From Kibdelosporangium persicum (GTDB lineage Bacteria; Actinomycetota; Actinomycetes; Mycobacteriales; Pseudonocardiaceae), in contig NZ_JAAATY010000001.1 of assembly GCF_013280595.1 (NCBI RefSeq), positions 91,861 through 155,860 of the forward strand: 64,000 nucleotides of DNA, read 5' to 3'. The translations under genes were made by a program, and so were the position numbers. Shown here piece after piece: positions 52,982 to 62,263 of this stretch. Numbering within the stretch: the stretch's first letter is position 1; each line of letters opens with the position of its first letter. The notes under the pieces are model-generated. The model did not search any database and was not told the DNA's origin. It saw only the letters and a list, made by a program, of their open reading frames with translations.

Positions 52982-53976
52982 TTGCCTGTGCCCCCTGGCC
53001 CGTTGGGCTCCCGCGGCGCGGGCGGCAGGTTCGGGCCGGGCACGGCCACCGTCTCGTCCTCGGTCAGCCCCGACTTGATCTGCACGACCTTGCCGTCGGT
53101 CAGGCCGAGCACGACGTCCTTGGTCACCCGTTCGCCCTTGGCGCCCAGCACGTCGACCTTGCCCTTGCCCTGGCCGCCCGCGACGGCCTCGACCGGCAGC
53201 ACGAGCACGCCGATGGCCTTCTCGGTGACGACCTCGATGGTCGACTCGGCGCCGTTGATCAGCTTGACGTCAGCGGGCGCGGTGCAGACCAGCCGCATCC
53301 CGGTCGCCTCCGAGGGGTCCGGCTTGTCGGCGGGCGGCTGGTTCGATGCGGGCGGCGGCGCTGCCGGAGCGGACGGCGCGCCGGTGCCCGTGGGGGCCGT
53401 CGAGGTCTGCGCGGGCGGAGGATCGGGAATGGTGCCTGCGGGCAACGCGGCGATCGTGCCGAGCACGGCGCACGGGAACGGCCCGGGACCGTTCTTGATC
53501 TGCGCCTGCACCGAGGAAAGCGTGTCGGACAGCTGGTAGGCCTGCTCGCCCTTGATCTCCGCGACGATGCCGTAGCCGACGTGCTTGGCCGACACGATCG
53601 GCTGGCCCGCGGCGACCGTGGCCTTGTCGTCGGCCAGCCGTCCGCTGAAGATCGCCCCGGCCGGGATCTCGACGGACGTCGCCTTGCCGCCCGCGAACAC
53701 GTTGGCCGCCTTGGTGGGTTTCGCCGGTGTCTTCTCCGGCACCTTCACGTCCAGGTACCTGACCTGCCCGGCGACCGGTGAGACCAGCCCGAACACCGGG
53801 TTGATGGTCACCTTGCCGCTCAGGCTGACCTTGCTGGTGAGGTCCTGGCGGGTCGGCTTCGCCGTGGTCATCTGGGTGCCGCGGGGCGCCAGGTCGGGGC
53901 TCGGTCTCTCCGGGGTCGACGTACTGCACCCGGCCACCAGGAAAAGCGCCACGCCGAGCGTGGAGACTGTGCGCAC
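52978..53976 (-). CDS. lipoprotein membrane-fusion-like adaptor of the ABC exporter
   Basis: 332 aa, GTG start. Signal peptide with lipobox LVAGC, then HlyD/MacA-like beta domains ([22 protein letters not shown]) interrupted by a Pro/Ala-rich insertion (about 185-225), with a C-terminal barrel-like section ([20 protein letters not shown]). A MacA-like role beside the permease is inferred. Starts further upstream (to 54084) would hide the lipoprotein signal and are rejected. First gene of the three-gene operon. Confidence 0.75.
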   Translation of the reverse strand: MRTVSTLGVALFLVAGCSTSTPERPSPDLAPRGTQMTTAKPTRQDLTSKVSLSGKVTINPVFGLVSPVAGQVRYLDVKVPEKTPAKPTKAANVFAGGKATSVEIPAGAIFSGRLADDKATVAAGQPIVSAKHVGYGIVAEIKGEQAYQLSDTLSSVQAQIKNGPGPFPCAVLGTIAALPAGTIPDPPPAQTSTAPTGTGAPSAPAAPPPASNQPPADKPDPSEATGMRLVCTAPADVKLINGAESTIEVVTEKAIGVLVLPVEAVAGGQGKGKVDVLGAKGERVTKDVVLGLTDGKVVQIKSGLTEDETVAVPGPNLPPAPREPNGPGGTGK

Positions 53977-54123
53977 CAGTTGACCCCCGAAGTCCGGTTC
54001 ATGGTGATTCACTGACAATGACGCCGGCCGGTCGCGCAAGGTTGCGTCGAGTGTCACCCCAGAACCCGGCATTTGATCTTGCACTGGCCCCCGGCCTCCG
54101 TCAGGCTATCGGGGTGGACCGGC

Positions 54124-55086
54124 GTGCCGAGGAGGGGGACCCTGAGCGATCAGACCGTCACTGAAGGAAACGACCTCAACGCCCAGGTAGACCGGCTTCC
54201 CACCGTCATCGCGCCGTCCGAGCACGCCGAATACCGTGCGCTGGCGCGCAAGTGGCTCGCCTCGGCCGGTCCTGGTTCCTCAGTGGCACATCGGATCACG
54301 GTGGCGCGTGGCTGTCTCAAGCTGCTGGCCGCCGGAGTGTGGGGCGTTGACGAGAGCTGGCGCGCCGAGGTCCGTGACCTCGTGCACGCGTTGCGGCCCG
54401 GTGAGAACGACCAGGCGAGCGCGTCCGGCGAGCAGCTGGACGAGCTGTACGCGCTGATCGCGATCGGGCTGGCACTGCTGTTGCAGGACGCCAACCTGCA
54501 CGGGGGAGCGGGCCCGGACCTGATCGCGAAGTCCGCGTGGGACGAGACGCAGGAGCTGGCCGCGTTCGCCGACGAGTCCGTGGTCGGCCGGTTCCTGGTG
54601 CACTCCACCCAGTTGCACGCGCGGGTGGCGACCGAGTCCGAGGTCCAGGCCGTGGTCGAACTGGCGATGGCCGCCGCGGACGACCCGAACGCGGAACTGG
54701 TCGCGGCCCTGGAGGCCGAAGGCCTGAACGCGCAGCTGATCGACGCGGTGTGGGTCATCGACGGCGACTTCCGCACGCCGCTGCGTGCGGCGGCGCGGGC
54801 CGCGACGCTCATCGGCAGCCCGTGCGTCGTGCTCGCCCGCAACACCAAGAAGTCCACGGTGTTGCTGTGGCGGGACGCGACGCTGGCGATGGCCGATTCG
54901 GCGGTGCCGCGATGGCGCGTCTACCGGATCGTGCCGCCGACCACGCCGCAGTCGAAGTTCGGTGGCGGCGAGGGACTGCCGTCCACCCGCGACATCTTCC
55001 CGCTCGCGCCGGCTCCCGAGCAGGTCCGCACGCTGGCCGAACAGGCCGGTGTGCAGCTGCCGATGCTCCTCGCCGCCCTGCGGTAG
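54124..55086 (+). CDS. hypothetical protein, unknown
   Basis: About 320 aa, soluble and helical, rich in Ala/Leu/Glu, with no signal peptide or recognised motif. The C-terminal half has alternating hydrophobic strands (LIGSPCVVLARNTKKSTVLLWRD, WRVYRIVPPTTPQSKFGGGEG). The start is uncertain: GTG at 54124 is listed, but a CTG at 54142 stands six bases after a strong AGGAGG and could be the true start. Followed by a hairpin and a PknB-like kinase, whose substrate or partner it may be. Confidence 0.55.
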   Translation: MPRRGTLSDQTVTEGNDLNAQVDRLPTVIAPSEHAEYRALARKWLASAGPGSSVAHRITVARGCLKLLAAGVWGVDESWRAEVRDLVHALRPGENDQASASGEQLDELYALIAIGLALLLQDANLHGGAGPDLIAKSAWDETQELAAFADESVVGRFLVHSTQLHARVATESEVQAVVELAMAAADDPNAELVAALEAEGLNAQLIDAVWVIDGDFRTPLRAAARAATLIGSPCVVLARNTKKSTVLLWRDATLAMADSAVPRWRVYRIVPPTTPQSKFGGGEGLPSTRDIFPLAPAPEQVRTLAEQAGVQLPMLLAALR

Positions 55087-55093
55087 GTGCCCT

Positions 55094-55129
55094 GATCAGC
55101 CCGGCTACGATGCGTGGCCTGGGCTGATC
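55094..55129 (+). terminator. hairpin between the unknown gene and the kinase gene
   Basis: GATCAGCCC (55094-55102) and GGGCTGATC (55121-55129) pair around an 18-base loop. It lies 7 bases after the stop at 55086 and 23 before the kinase start, so it is a terminator or a structured leader. Confidence 0.5.
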
Positions 55130-55152
55130 CGGAACTGGGGTGGGGGTAAGCC

Positions 55153-56865
55153 GTGAGAGTGGTGGCAGGCAGATACGCCGTTCGCGACGAACTCGGCCGT
55201 GGCGGGATGGGCGTGGTCTGGCGTGCCGACGACCAGGTGATCGGCCGTCAGGTGGCGCTCAAGGAGCTGCCGCCGCCGCAGGGGATCTCCGGCAAGGACC
55301 GTGCCGTCTACCTGGAACGTGTGCTGCGCGAGGCGCGCACCGCCGGGCGGCTGAACGACCCCGCCGTGGTCACGGTGTTCGACGTGGTCACCGAGAACGG
55401 CACCACGTTCATCGTGATGGAGCTGGTCGAGGCACCGACCCTGGCCGACGTCATCGCCGCGGAGGGGCCGATGCGCGCCGACCGCGTGGCGTCCATCGGC
55501 CTGCAGGTGCTGGGCGCGCTGCAGACCGCGCACGCGGCGGGGATCGTGCACCGGGACGTCAAGCCCAGCAACATCATGGTGCTGCCCGGCGACCGGGTGA
55601 AGCTGGCGGACTTCGGCATCGCCAGGGCGATGGACGACCCGAACCTGACGATGACCGGCGGCATCATGGGTTCGCCCGGCTACATGGCGCCGGAGCTGTT
55701 CGCCGGCTCGCAGCCCTCGCCGGCCACGGACCTCTGGGCCTTGGGCGCCACGCTGTTCCACGCCGTGGAGGGACGTTCCCCGTTCAGCCGTGAGACGACC
55801 GCGGCGACGATGCACGCGATCATGTACGACGACCCGCGGCTGACACGCTGCGAAGGGCCGCTGGCCCAGGCCATCATGGGCCTGCTGGCGCAACCCGCGG
55901 AAACCCGCCTGACGGTGGCGGGCGCGCGGGAGATGCTGAGCCGTCCGGTCTCCGACCGCACGCAGGTCGTCGACAGTTCGACTCAGGTTGTCGACGCTCC
56001 GACCGTGCAGGTTCACGCGGTCCGCAGAGACACCCGGCCGCGTGAGCCGTGGCAGGAGTCCTACCCCGAGGACGTGCCGCTGGCCACGCCCGCTCCGGTG
56101 AGCTGGGCCGAGGATCCGTGGGAGCAGCAGGGCAGCAGGAAGAGCGGGTCGCGTAACCGGGTCCTGATGCTGTCCGGCGCGGCCGTGGTCGTGGTGGGCG
56201 CGTTGCTCGCGGTGTTCCTGATCTCGCCGGGCGGCGGGGAGGGCGAGGCCACGCCGGCGTCGTCCAATGTGGCCAAGGCGGGGGCGACCGAGCCGCCGAA
56301 CGAGATCGCGAGCCCGCTGATGCCCTCGTCCGCTCCGCCGTCGTCGTCGTCATCGTCCACAGTGTCCTCGGCGCCGCCGGTGAGCACGGTGACCGTGACC
56401 AAGCCGGGCACGCCCGCCAAACAGCCCAAGCCCCCGGCCGGGCAGCAGCCGGTCGGAACGCCACCGCCGCCACCGGCGGACAAGCCGCAACGGACATTGG
56501 TCCAGATCACCCGGTACAACCACCCCGCCGGTCCGCATTTCACGGCGACGCCGGGTGTTCCGGCGCCCGCCGGGTTCAACCGCGAGTTCCCGATGGGCTG
56601 GCTGGTGAAGGACTCCGAAGCGGGCACGAAACGGTTGTACGCCTGCCACCTCAAGGGTTCCGACGACCGGATGACCTCGGTGGACCCGGGCTGCGAGGGG
56701 CACACGCAGGTCGGGGTGCTCGGCTACATCTTCACGAGCAAGCCCGCCGGGGTGAACAGCCGAGGGCTGTACCGCTGCACCTACAGCGGCGGGCACTACG
56801 ACTCGACCGACGCCAAGTGCGAGGGCTACAACCCGGAGTTCCAGTTCGGCTGGGTCCTGGTCTGA
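55153..56865 (+). CDS. membrane Ser/Thr protein kinase with extracellular repeat domain (PknB-like)
   Basis: 570 aa, GTG start. Kinase domain about 8-265: GRGGMGVVW, Lys37, HRDVKPSN (133-140), DFG (153-155), a canonical RD kinase. A juxtamembrane region with TQVVD repeats follows, then one helix (about 336-358), a Ser/Pro-rich linker, and a Cys-containing extracellular domain (about 470-570) with two imperfect units, RLYACHLKGSDDRMTSVDPGCEGH and GLYRCTYSGGHYDSTDAKCEGY, like the beta-trefoil-type repeats of DUF5648. The latter may bind cell-wall or sugar ligands. Its 3' end overlaps the convergent PfkB gene by 40 bases. Confidence 0.88.
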   Translation: MRVVAGRYAVRDELGRGGMGVVWRADDQVIGRQVALKELPPPQGISGKDRAVYLERVLREARTAGRLNDPAVVTVFDVVTENGTTFIVMELVEAPTLADVIAAEGPMRADRVASIGLQVLGALQTAHAAGIVHRDVKPSNIMVLPGDRVKLADFGIARAMDDPNLTMTGGIMGSPGYMAPELFAGSQPSPATDLWALGATLFHAVEGRSPFSRETTAATMHAIMYDDPRLTRCEGPLAQAIMGLLAQPAETRLTVAGAREMLSRPVSDRTQVVDSSTQVVDAPTVQVHAVRRDTRPREPWQESYPEDVPLATPAPVSWAEDPWEQQGSRKSGSRNRVLMLSGAAVVVVGALLAVFLISPGGGEGEATPASSNVAKAGATEPPNEIASPLMPSSAPPSSSSSSTVSSAPPVSTVTVTKPGTPAKQPKPPAGQQPVGTPPPPPADKPQRTLVQITRYNHPAGPHFTATPGVPAPAGFNREFPMGWLVKDSEAGTKRLYACHLKGSDDRMTSVDPGCEGHTQVGVLGYIFTSKPAGVNSRGLYRCTYSGGHYDSTDAKCEGYNPEFQFGWVLV

Positions 56866-57707
56866 ACCAGGTCGTCGACCTCGGCCCTGGTCGGTGCGGT
56901 GGCTGGGCCCCGCCTCGTCACGGCGATCGCCGCGGCCGCGTTCGCACGTACCGCGGCCGTCAGGATGTCGTTGCCGCGCAACAGTTCGGCCGCCAGAACG
57001 CCGCAGTGGGCGTCGCCAGCGCCGTTGGTGTCGACCGCTTGGACCACGAAGCCGGGGACATGTGTGCTCCGGCCGTTGTGGATGACCGTGCAGCCGTTCG
57101 GGCCTTCCCGGCGGATCACGGTTGCGACGTCCGCTTCGGACAAATGGCCTGCCTCGGTCACGCTGCTGCTCAGGATGTCCACATTGGCCAGCACCGCACG
57201 CCAGATCTCCGTGGAGATACCGGCGACCAGCGGGCCCGGGTCGAGCAGGACCGTCGCTTCGGTTGTCGGCAGCCACTCCAGTAGTGCGTCGGCGTTGTGC
57301 TGGTGGGTAAGGCTGTAGCCGCTCACGTAGACGAGATCGTTCGCTGAGGTGCCGACCGGGGTGAAGCGGCCTTCCGCGCCAGGGCTGGTCACGAACGTCC
57401 GCTCGCCGTCGCTTTCGACCAGTGCGACGGAAATCCCCGAATCGGGCTCGGTGACCGGGTGCGCGACGTGGATCTGTTCGCGCTGGAGGGCATCGCGGAT
57501 CAGGTCGCCGTAGGCGCCGCGGCCGTGGCTGCCCGCGTAGACGACGTCCGCCCCGGCCCGTCGCGCCGCCGCCATCACGTTGAACCCGCCGCCCGGGGTC
57601 TGCAGGAAGTCGGAGGCGAGCACGTCGCCGCCGCGTGGTGGCATCCTGTCGATCCGCAGGACCAGGTCGACCACGACCTGTCCGGTGTGGACCAACCGGC
57701 CGGTCAT
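56826..57707 (-). CDS. PfkB family carbohydrate kinase
   Basis: 293 aa. Ribokinase fold: N-terminal GQVVVDLVLRIDRMPPRGGDV, PGGGFNVMAAARRAGADV, and the C-terminal catalytic AVDTNGAGDAHCGVL with Asp base; the usual F after GAGD is H. It phosphorylates a sugar or nucleoside. The ATG overlaps the stop of the ADP-ribosylglycohydrolase gene (ATGA). The pair could remove ribosyl groups and phosphorylate the released sugar. The last residues (TQPNWNSGL) lie antisense to the kinase gene end. Confidence 0.85.
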   Translation of the reverse strand: MTGRLVHTGQVVVDLVLRIDRMPPRGGDVLASDFLQTPGGGFNVMAAARRAGADVVYAGSHGRGAYGDLIRDALQREQIHVAHPVTEPDSGISVALVESDGERTFVTSPGAEGRFTPVGTSANDLVYVSGYSLTHQHNADALLEWLPTTEATVLLDPGPLVAGISTEIWRAVLANVDILSSSVTEAGHLSEADVATVIRREGPNGCTVIHNGRSTHVPGFVVQAVDTNGAGDAHCGVLAAELLRGNDILTAAVRANAAAAIAVTRRGPATAPTRAEVDDLVQTRTQPNWNSGL

Positions 57708-58684
57708 CGCAACGCGAGCAGCTCGTCGACCAGTGGCTCGAGTTCGAGCCGGTTCACCTCGCGGACCTTGCCGACCTGGTCGGCGGGCAGGCCCGCCAGA
57801 CCGTGCTGGGCGCCGAGGATCGCACCGGTCATGGCCCCGACGGTATCGGTGTCGCCACCGATCTGGGCGGCCACCGTGAGCGCGTCGTGCTCCAGGACCT
57901 CGACCAGGGCTATCGCCGCGACCACGGATTCCTGTGCCGCCACGGAAGTCCCGATCACCTCGGCGACCGCGTCGGCCACGTTGTCCCGGCTCATGCCGCG
58001 CACCCACTGGCGGGCCCACCGGATCCGAGGCCCGATCTCGCCGCCGGGTACCCACTTGCCCCGCCGCGCGCCCTGGTCCGCCGCGCGCTCGGCCTCGTCC
58101 AGTGCGGCACCGAGATCGGCGCCGTCGAGGGAGGCGGAGATCGCGGCCGCGATGGCGGAGGCGGCCGCGATCCCCAGACTGGTGTTGTGCGTGACCATGC
58201 TGGCCTGTGCGACGGCGTCCAGCAGACGGTCACCCACAGGGTTGGCGATGCCGACCGGCGTCACCCGCATCGCGGCCCCGTTGGTGGCGCCGGTGACGCC
58301 GGCCTGTTGGGGGTCCAGGCCGGCGTCGAGCAGCTCGAGCGCGCGCTTGGTCGAAGGGCCGAGCAGGTCACGGGACCCGCGGGCGATCATGTCCGCTTCC
58401 CACGCGCGCAACGCGCCGGCGAACGCGTGCGGATCGATCCGGCCCCGTCCTTCGACGAGCAGCTTCGCCACGAGCACTGCCTGTTCGGTGTCATCGGTGA
58501 CCGACCCGGCGGGCATCCCGGGTGCGATCGGCTGGTCGGGGGCTGCGTCGACCAGCCCGGTGATCGAGCCGTAACGGTCCTTGATCCGGGCGCGGGACAT
58601 CGACTGCGTCGGCATCCCGAGGGCATCACCCAGGGCAAGACCATAGAACGCACCCAGCGCCCTGGCCCGCACCTGTTCAGGCAT
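57704..58684 (-). CDS. ADP-ribosylglycohydrolase family protein
   Basis: 326 aa. Metal-binding motifs of the DraG/ARH family are intact: GLALGDALGMP at the start, VTDDTEQAV near residue 68 and IGGDTDTVGAMTGAI near the C-terminus. It hydrolyses ADP-ribosyl or related N-glycosidic bonds. I start at the ATG at 58684 (MPEQVRARALGAFYG); there is no good ribosome-binding site, so a leaderless mRNA or the ATG 36 bases upstream are alternatives. Coupled to the PfkB kinase gene. Confidence 0.87.
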   Translation of the reverse strand: MPEQVRARALGAFYGLALGDALGMPTQSMSRARIKDRYGSITGLVDAAPDQPIAPGMPAGSVTDDTEQAVLVAKLLVEGRGRIDPHAFAGALRAWEADMIARGSRDLLGPSTKRALELLDAGLDPQQAGVTGATNGAAMRVTPVGIANPVGDRLLDAVAQASMVTHNTSLGIAAASAIAAAISASLDGADLGAALDEAERAADQGARRGKWVPGGEIGPRIRWARQWVRGMSRDNVADAVAEVIGTSVAAQESVVAAIALVEVLEHDALTVAAQIGGDTDTVGAMTGAILGAQHGLAGLPADQVGKVREVNRLELEPLVDELLALR

Positions 58685-58764
58685 GTCCAAACATGTACCG
58701 TACGGCGGCGGACCGGTCAAGACGGCCGGACGCCGGCTTGAGGATTCGTCGAGCGGTCGCGCGC

Positions 58765-58807
58765 TACCGGCCCAGCTCCGACGGATCGATCAGCTTGTCG
58801 GCCGGTA
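58765..58807 (-). terminator. imperfect hairpin after the lipoprotein gene
   Basis: TACCGGCC (58765-58772) and GGCCGGTA (58800-58807) pair, with an inner CCGAC/GTCGG stem. It lies 14 bases past the lipoprotein stop (58821) on the minus strand and ahead of the ADP-ribosylglycohydrolase gene. Confidence 0.5.
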
Positions 58808-58820
58808 ACGGCGGTGAAGG

Positions 58821-59513
58821 TCATTCCAGCCGATAGAAGCGGACGTAGCCGTTGCCGCGCAAATACACCTGCAGAGGCGTCCACACGAAGGCCTGCTCGT
58901 CGCGCTTCGCCAGGAACTGGCATCTGTACCCGGTGTCGGTTTCCCCGTCGGCCTGCACGACGAAGGCGGAGATGTCCGGGATCCTGTCGCAGCGGCGCCG
59001 CACCGGCTCGGGTTCTCCGACGTTCTGGCTCAAGAAACTGGAGTACACCCGCTTGCCCAGCAACAGAACCTTGTCGGGCGGGGAGATGGTGTACGAGTAG
59101 AGCTGAGAGCCCTCCGCAGTACGGGAACCTTTCCGGACATCGACGTGCCACTGCAGTGCGACTCCGTTGAAGGTCGTGGTGCAGGTCGTTGTCGCGCCGT
59201 CCCGCAGCGTGACGCGGTTTCCGGCACAGCTCGCGGTGAGCTCGCCGCGCGTCCTCGTCATCACGAGCGTGTCCCAGCGGATCTCGCCGAGGACCCGGTC
59301 GAGGATCGGCGCGGTGACGTCCGCCCGCGCCGCCAGCCGGTCGATCTCCGCCACGCCCAGGTCGTGCTCAGGTGGCCCGACGACCTCGACCGGCAGTTCG
59401 GTGCCGATCGTCGTGGGCGGGCTCGACGTCCTGACCACGGTGGGCTGGGGCGGACTGGCACAGCCGCCGAGCGTCACAGCCAGGACGACGTACAGGATCG
59501 ACCGTCGGCGCAT
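58821..59513 (-). CDS. lipoprotein, DUF4333-like region, unknown function
   Basis: 230 aa. Signal with lipobox LGGC (Cys18), then a Thr/Pro-rich spacer. A middle region (LTASCAGNRVTLRDGATTTC then GVALQWHVDV) resembles the Cys-pair DUF4333 domain seen in actinomycete surface proteins, and the C-terminal domain has two further Cys (RRRCDRIP, YRCQFLAK). Stand-alone gene downstream of argS on the same strand with a 43-base gap. Confidence 0.65.
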   Translation of the reverse strand: MRRRSILYVVLAVTLGGCASPPQPTVVRTSSPPTTIGTELPVEVVGPPEHDLGVAEIDRLAARADVTAPILDRVLGEIRWDTLVMTRTRGELTASCAGNRVTLRDGATTTCTTTFNGVALQWHVDVRKGSRTAEGSQLYSYTISPPDKVLLLGKRVYSSFLSQNVGEPEPVRRRCDRIPDISAFVVQADGETDTGYRCQFLAKRDEQAFVWTPLQVYLRGNGYVRFYRLE

Positions 59514-59556
59514 GAACTGCGACGCTACCCGCGCACAGGCGGGACCCCTCCCGTGC

Positions 59557-61287
59557 TCAGAGCCGGGTCGGTGCCTCGATTCCCAGCAGGTCCAGCCCGA
59601 GCGTGAGCACCTTGGAGGTCAGCGCGCAGAACACCAGCCGGGACTTGCGGATCTCCGGCTCGGCCTTCAGCACCGGGCACTTCTCGAAGAAGCTGGTGAA
59701 CGCGGAAGCCGTGTCGTACAGGTACGTGGCCAGCTTGTGCGGGGTGTAGCCGTCGACCGCGGCCTGGATCGCGGCGGGCAGCTGGATCAGCTGCAGTGCC
59801 AGATCGCGTTCGGCCTTCTCGGTCAGGATGACGGTGGCGCCCGGTTGCACGGTCTCGCCCGACTTGCGGATGATCGACAAGGTCCGGGCGTTGGCGTACT
59901 GCAGGTAGGCGGCCGTGTTGCCGTCCGTGGCCAGCATCTTCTCCCACGAGAAGACGTAGTCCTTCTCGCGGTCGCTGGACAGGTCCGCGTACTTCACCGC
60001 ACCGATGCCCACGGCGTGGGCGATCGACGCACGCTCCTCTTCGGACAGGTCGGTCCGTTCGCCGACCACCGCTGCCGCCCGGTCCACCGCCTCGCTGAGC
60101 AGGTCGATCAGTTTGATCGAGTCGCCGGACCGGGTGCGGAACATCTTGCCGTCCTCGCCGAGGATCGAGCCGAAGTTCACGTGCACCGCGGTGTGGCCGG
60201 GCGTCAGCCAGCCCGCGTCCCGCGAGGCCGCGAAGACCATCGCGAAGTGCTGGGACTGCGGGGTGCCGACGACGTACACCAGATCCGTCGCGCCGCGCTC
60301 GCCGGTCCAGTACCGGACGGTCGCGAGGTCCGTGCTCATGTAGCCGTAGCCGCCGTCGCTCTTGCGGACGATCAACGGCAACGGGTCGCCTTCGCGGTTG
60401 AAGAAGCCCTTCGGGAACACGCAGACCGCGCCGTCGCTGATCTCGGTCAGCCCTTTGCGTTCGAGCTCCGCGACGGTGTCGGCGAGGAACGGGTTGTAGA
60501 AGCTCTCGCCGTAGTTGTCCTCCGGCGTCAGGCCGATCCCGAGGGTCTTGTAGACCTTCATGAAGTGCCGCATGGACTCGTCGACGAGCTCGCGCCACCG
60601 CCGCAGCGTCTCCTCGTCGCCGCTCTGCAGCTTCACCACGCGCAGCCGCGCCCGCTCGGCGAAGTCGGGATCGGCGTCGAACTTCTTGCGTGCCGCTTGG
60701 TAGAACGTGTTGAGGTCGCTGATCGAGTGGTCGGCGCTGAATCCCTCGTCGATCAGGTGCTCGATCAGCATCCCGAACGGCGTGCCCCAGTCGCCGAGGT
60801 GGTTGTGCGGGATGACCTCGTCGCCGTGGAACCGCCGCAGCCGCACGAGCGCGTCGCCGATGATGGTCGAGCGGACGTGCCCGACGTGCATCTCCTTGGC
60901 CACGTTCGGGCTGGAGTAGTCGATCGCGATCCGGCGGGGGTGCCCGGTCTCCGGCACGCCCAGCCGCGGGTCGGTCAGCAGCCCTTCCAGCTGGGTGGTG
61001 AGCCACGTGTCGGTCAGCGTCAGGTTGATGAACCCGGGGCCGGCGATCTCCGGCTCGACGATCAGGCCGGTGCCGTCCAGCGCGCCGACGATCGCGGCGG
61101 CGACCTCCCGCGGCGGCCTGCCCACCTTCTTGCCCAGGCCCATGGCGGCGTTGCACTGGTAGTCGGCGCCCGGTCGGCTCGACGGGCGGATCAGCGCCTC
61201 GGCCGGGGTGATGTCCAGGTCAAGCGACGACTTCACGGCCGCGGCGACCCGCGCGGCCAGTTCCAGTCCAACGTCTCCGTGTAGCAC
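59557..61287 (-). CDS. argS: arginine-tRNA ligase
   Basis: 576 aa. Class I synthetase: N-terminal tRNA-binding domain, HIGH-type motif HVGH in NVAKEMHVGHVRSTIIGD, LGDWGTPFGM, KMSK-like loop DGKMFRTRSGD, and the C-terminal anticodon domain with DTASAFTSFFEKCP. The GTG start at 61287 has no Shine-Dalgarno and a GATACT sequence just upstream, so it may be leaderless. No lysA/thr genes follow, unlike the usual actinobacterial argS-lysA-hom order, so it may be a second copy. Confidence 0.93.
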   Translation of the reverse strand: MLHGDVGLELAARVAAAVKSSLDLDITPAEALIRPSSRPGADYQCNAAMGLGKKVGRPPREVAAAIVGALDGTGLIVEPEIAGPGFINLTLTDTWLTTQLEGLLTDPRLGVPETGHPRRIAIDYSSPNVAKEMHVGHVRSTIIGDALVRLRRFHGDEVIPHNHLGDWGTPFGMLIEHLIDEGFSADHSISDLNTFYQAARKKFDADPDFAERARLRVVKLQSGDEETLRRWRELVDESMRHFMKVYKTLGIGLTPEDNYGESFYNPFLADTVAELERKGLTEISDGAVCVFPKGFFNREGDPLPLIVRKSDGGYGYMSTDLATVRYWTGERGATDLVYVVGTPQSQHFAMVFAASRDAGWLTPGHTAVHVNFGSILGEDGKMFRTRSGDSIKLIDLLSEAVDRAAAVVGERTDLSEEERASIAHAVGIGAVKYADLSSDREKDYVFSWEKMLATDGNTAAYLQYANARTLSIIRKSGETVQPGATVILTEKAERDLALQLIQLPAAIQAAVDGYTPHKLATYLYDTASAFTSFFEKCPVLKAEPEIRKSRLVFCALTSKVLTLGLDLLGIEAPTRL

Positions 61288-61320
61288 CGATCCAGTATCC
61301 CAAACGCGTTCGACGAGGTA

Positions 61321-62148
61321 TCAGGCGAGCTTGTCCCAGTGTTCCTGAGCGGCCGGCCGCCATTCCTGGTGCTTGCGGTGGAACAGGTGCGCGGCCTGCG
61401 CGCCGCGCCAGTTGGCGGGCAGCAGGTCGGCCGGCAGTTGCGGGTCCAGGAACGGGAACCGGCGCCATTCGTGCACCAGCAGCGTCTGGGCGTGCAGGGT
61501 GGACGGGCCGTCGTCCGGGTCGAGCGCGGCGAACTCCTCGATGAAGTCCTCGTACCGGCGCTCCACTTCGGACAGATCCCAGGCGCGGCCGACCATCGCG
61601 CCGACTTCGCCGATCGAGCCGTACTCCGCGACGAACGACATGGCGCCGCGGGTGAGCTCCAGGCCGGTGAGGATCTCCTTGGCCTCGTCCTGCCTGCTCG
61701 CGTCCGGGCAGATCCACACCCCCGCCTCGGGTGAACCGAAACCGGCCCACGTCAACCGGGTGCGCAGCCGGTGCCGGAGGTCGCGTTTGGACTCCGGGAC
61801 CGACACGAGCAGCACCAGCCAGCGGCCGTCCCACTGGCGTTCGACGCTGCCGAACTCGTAGATCCGCCGTGCGCCTTCGGTGAGCAGTTTGCGCCCGGGC
61901 GGCGTGAGCGACCACCGCACCCGGCGGCCCACCCGATCGGATGTCAGCCACCCCTCCGCGGCGGTCCGGGCGAGGGCCTGGCGGGCCGACTTCTCCTCGA
62001 TGTCGAATTTCGCCAGCGTGTTGACCAGCACTGAGGTCCACACGGGGTGGTCACGGGGCAGGACGTACTCACCGAGTAGTGTCATCAGCAGTGAACGCGC
62101 GCTGGTGTGACTCACTTCCCTGCGCCGGGTCACCATCGGTCGGCTCAT
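61321..62148 (-). CDS. PaaX family transcriptional regulator
   Basis: 275 aa. N-terminal winged helix (SARSLLMTLLGEYVLPRDHPVW then LVNTLAKFDIEEKSARQALART), PaaX central domain (WDGRWLVLLVSVPESKR) and C-terminal domain (WRRFPFLDPQLPADLLPANW). PaaX-type repressors control phenylacetate and related catabolic genes through aryl-CoA effectors; no such operon is in the window. Starts at 62157 and 62136 are also possible. Divergent from the M23 gene; an inverted repeat at 62171 may be its operator. Confidence 0.85.
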   Translation of the reverse strand: MSRPMVTRRREVSHTSARSLLMTLLGEYVLPRDHPVWTSVLVNTLAKFDIEEKSARQALARTAAEGWLTSDRVGRRVRWSLTPPGRKLLTEGARRIYEFGSVERQWDGRWLVLLVSVPESKRDLRHRLRTRLTWAGFGSPEAGVWICPDASRQDEAKEILTGLELTRGAMSFVAEYGSIGEVGAMVGRAWDLSEVERRYEDFIEEFAALDPDDGPSTLHAQTLLVHEWRRFPFLDPQLPADLLPANWRGAQAAHLFHRKHQEWRPAAQEHWDKLA

Positions 62149-62170
62149 TCCCGGCATAATACATGAAATC

Positions 62171-62186
62171 AACGTGGCGTCACGTT
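62171..62186. promoter_or_regulatory. inverted repeat in the PaaX/M23 divergent region
   Basis: AACGTG-GCGT-CACGTT is a perfect 6-bp inverted repeat, 23 bases upstream of the PaaX-type start, in an AT-rich 115-bp region. TATAA at 62214 may be part of the M23 promoter. Autoregulation by the PaaX-type protein is inferred. Confidence 0.45.
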
Positions 62187-62263
62187 TCTGTAGAACTTCG
62201 GTTGTATCTGTTTTATAAGTGCCCGTCCGACACTCTCGCCGTGCATCCAGCGAAGGGACGGCG

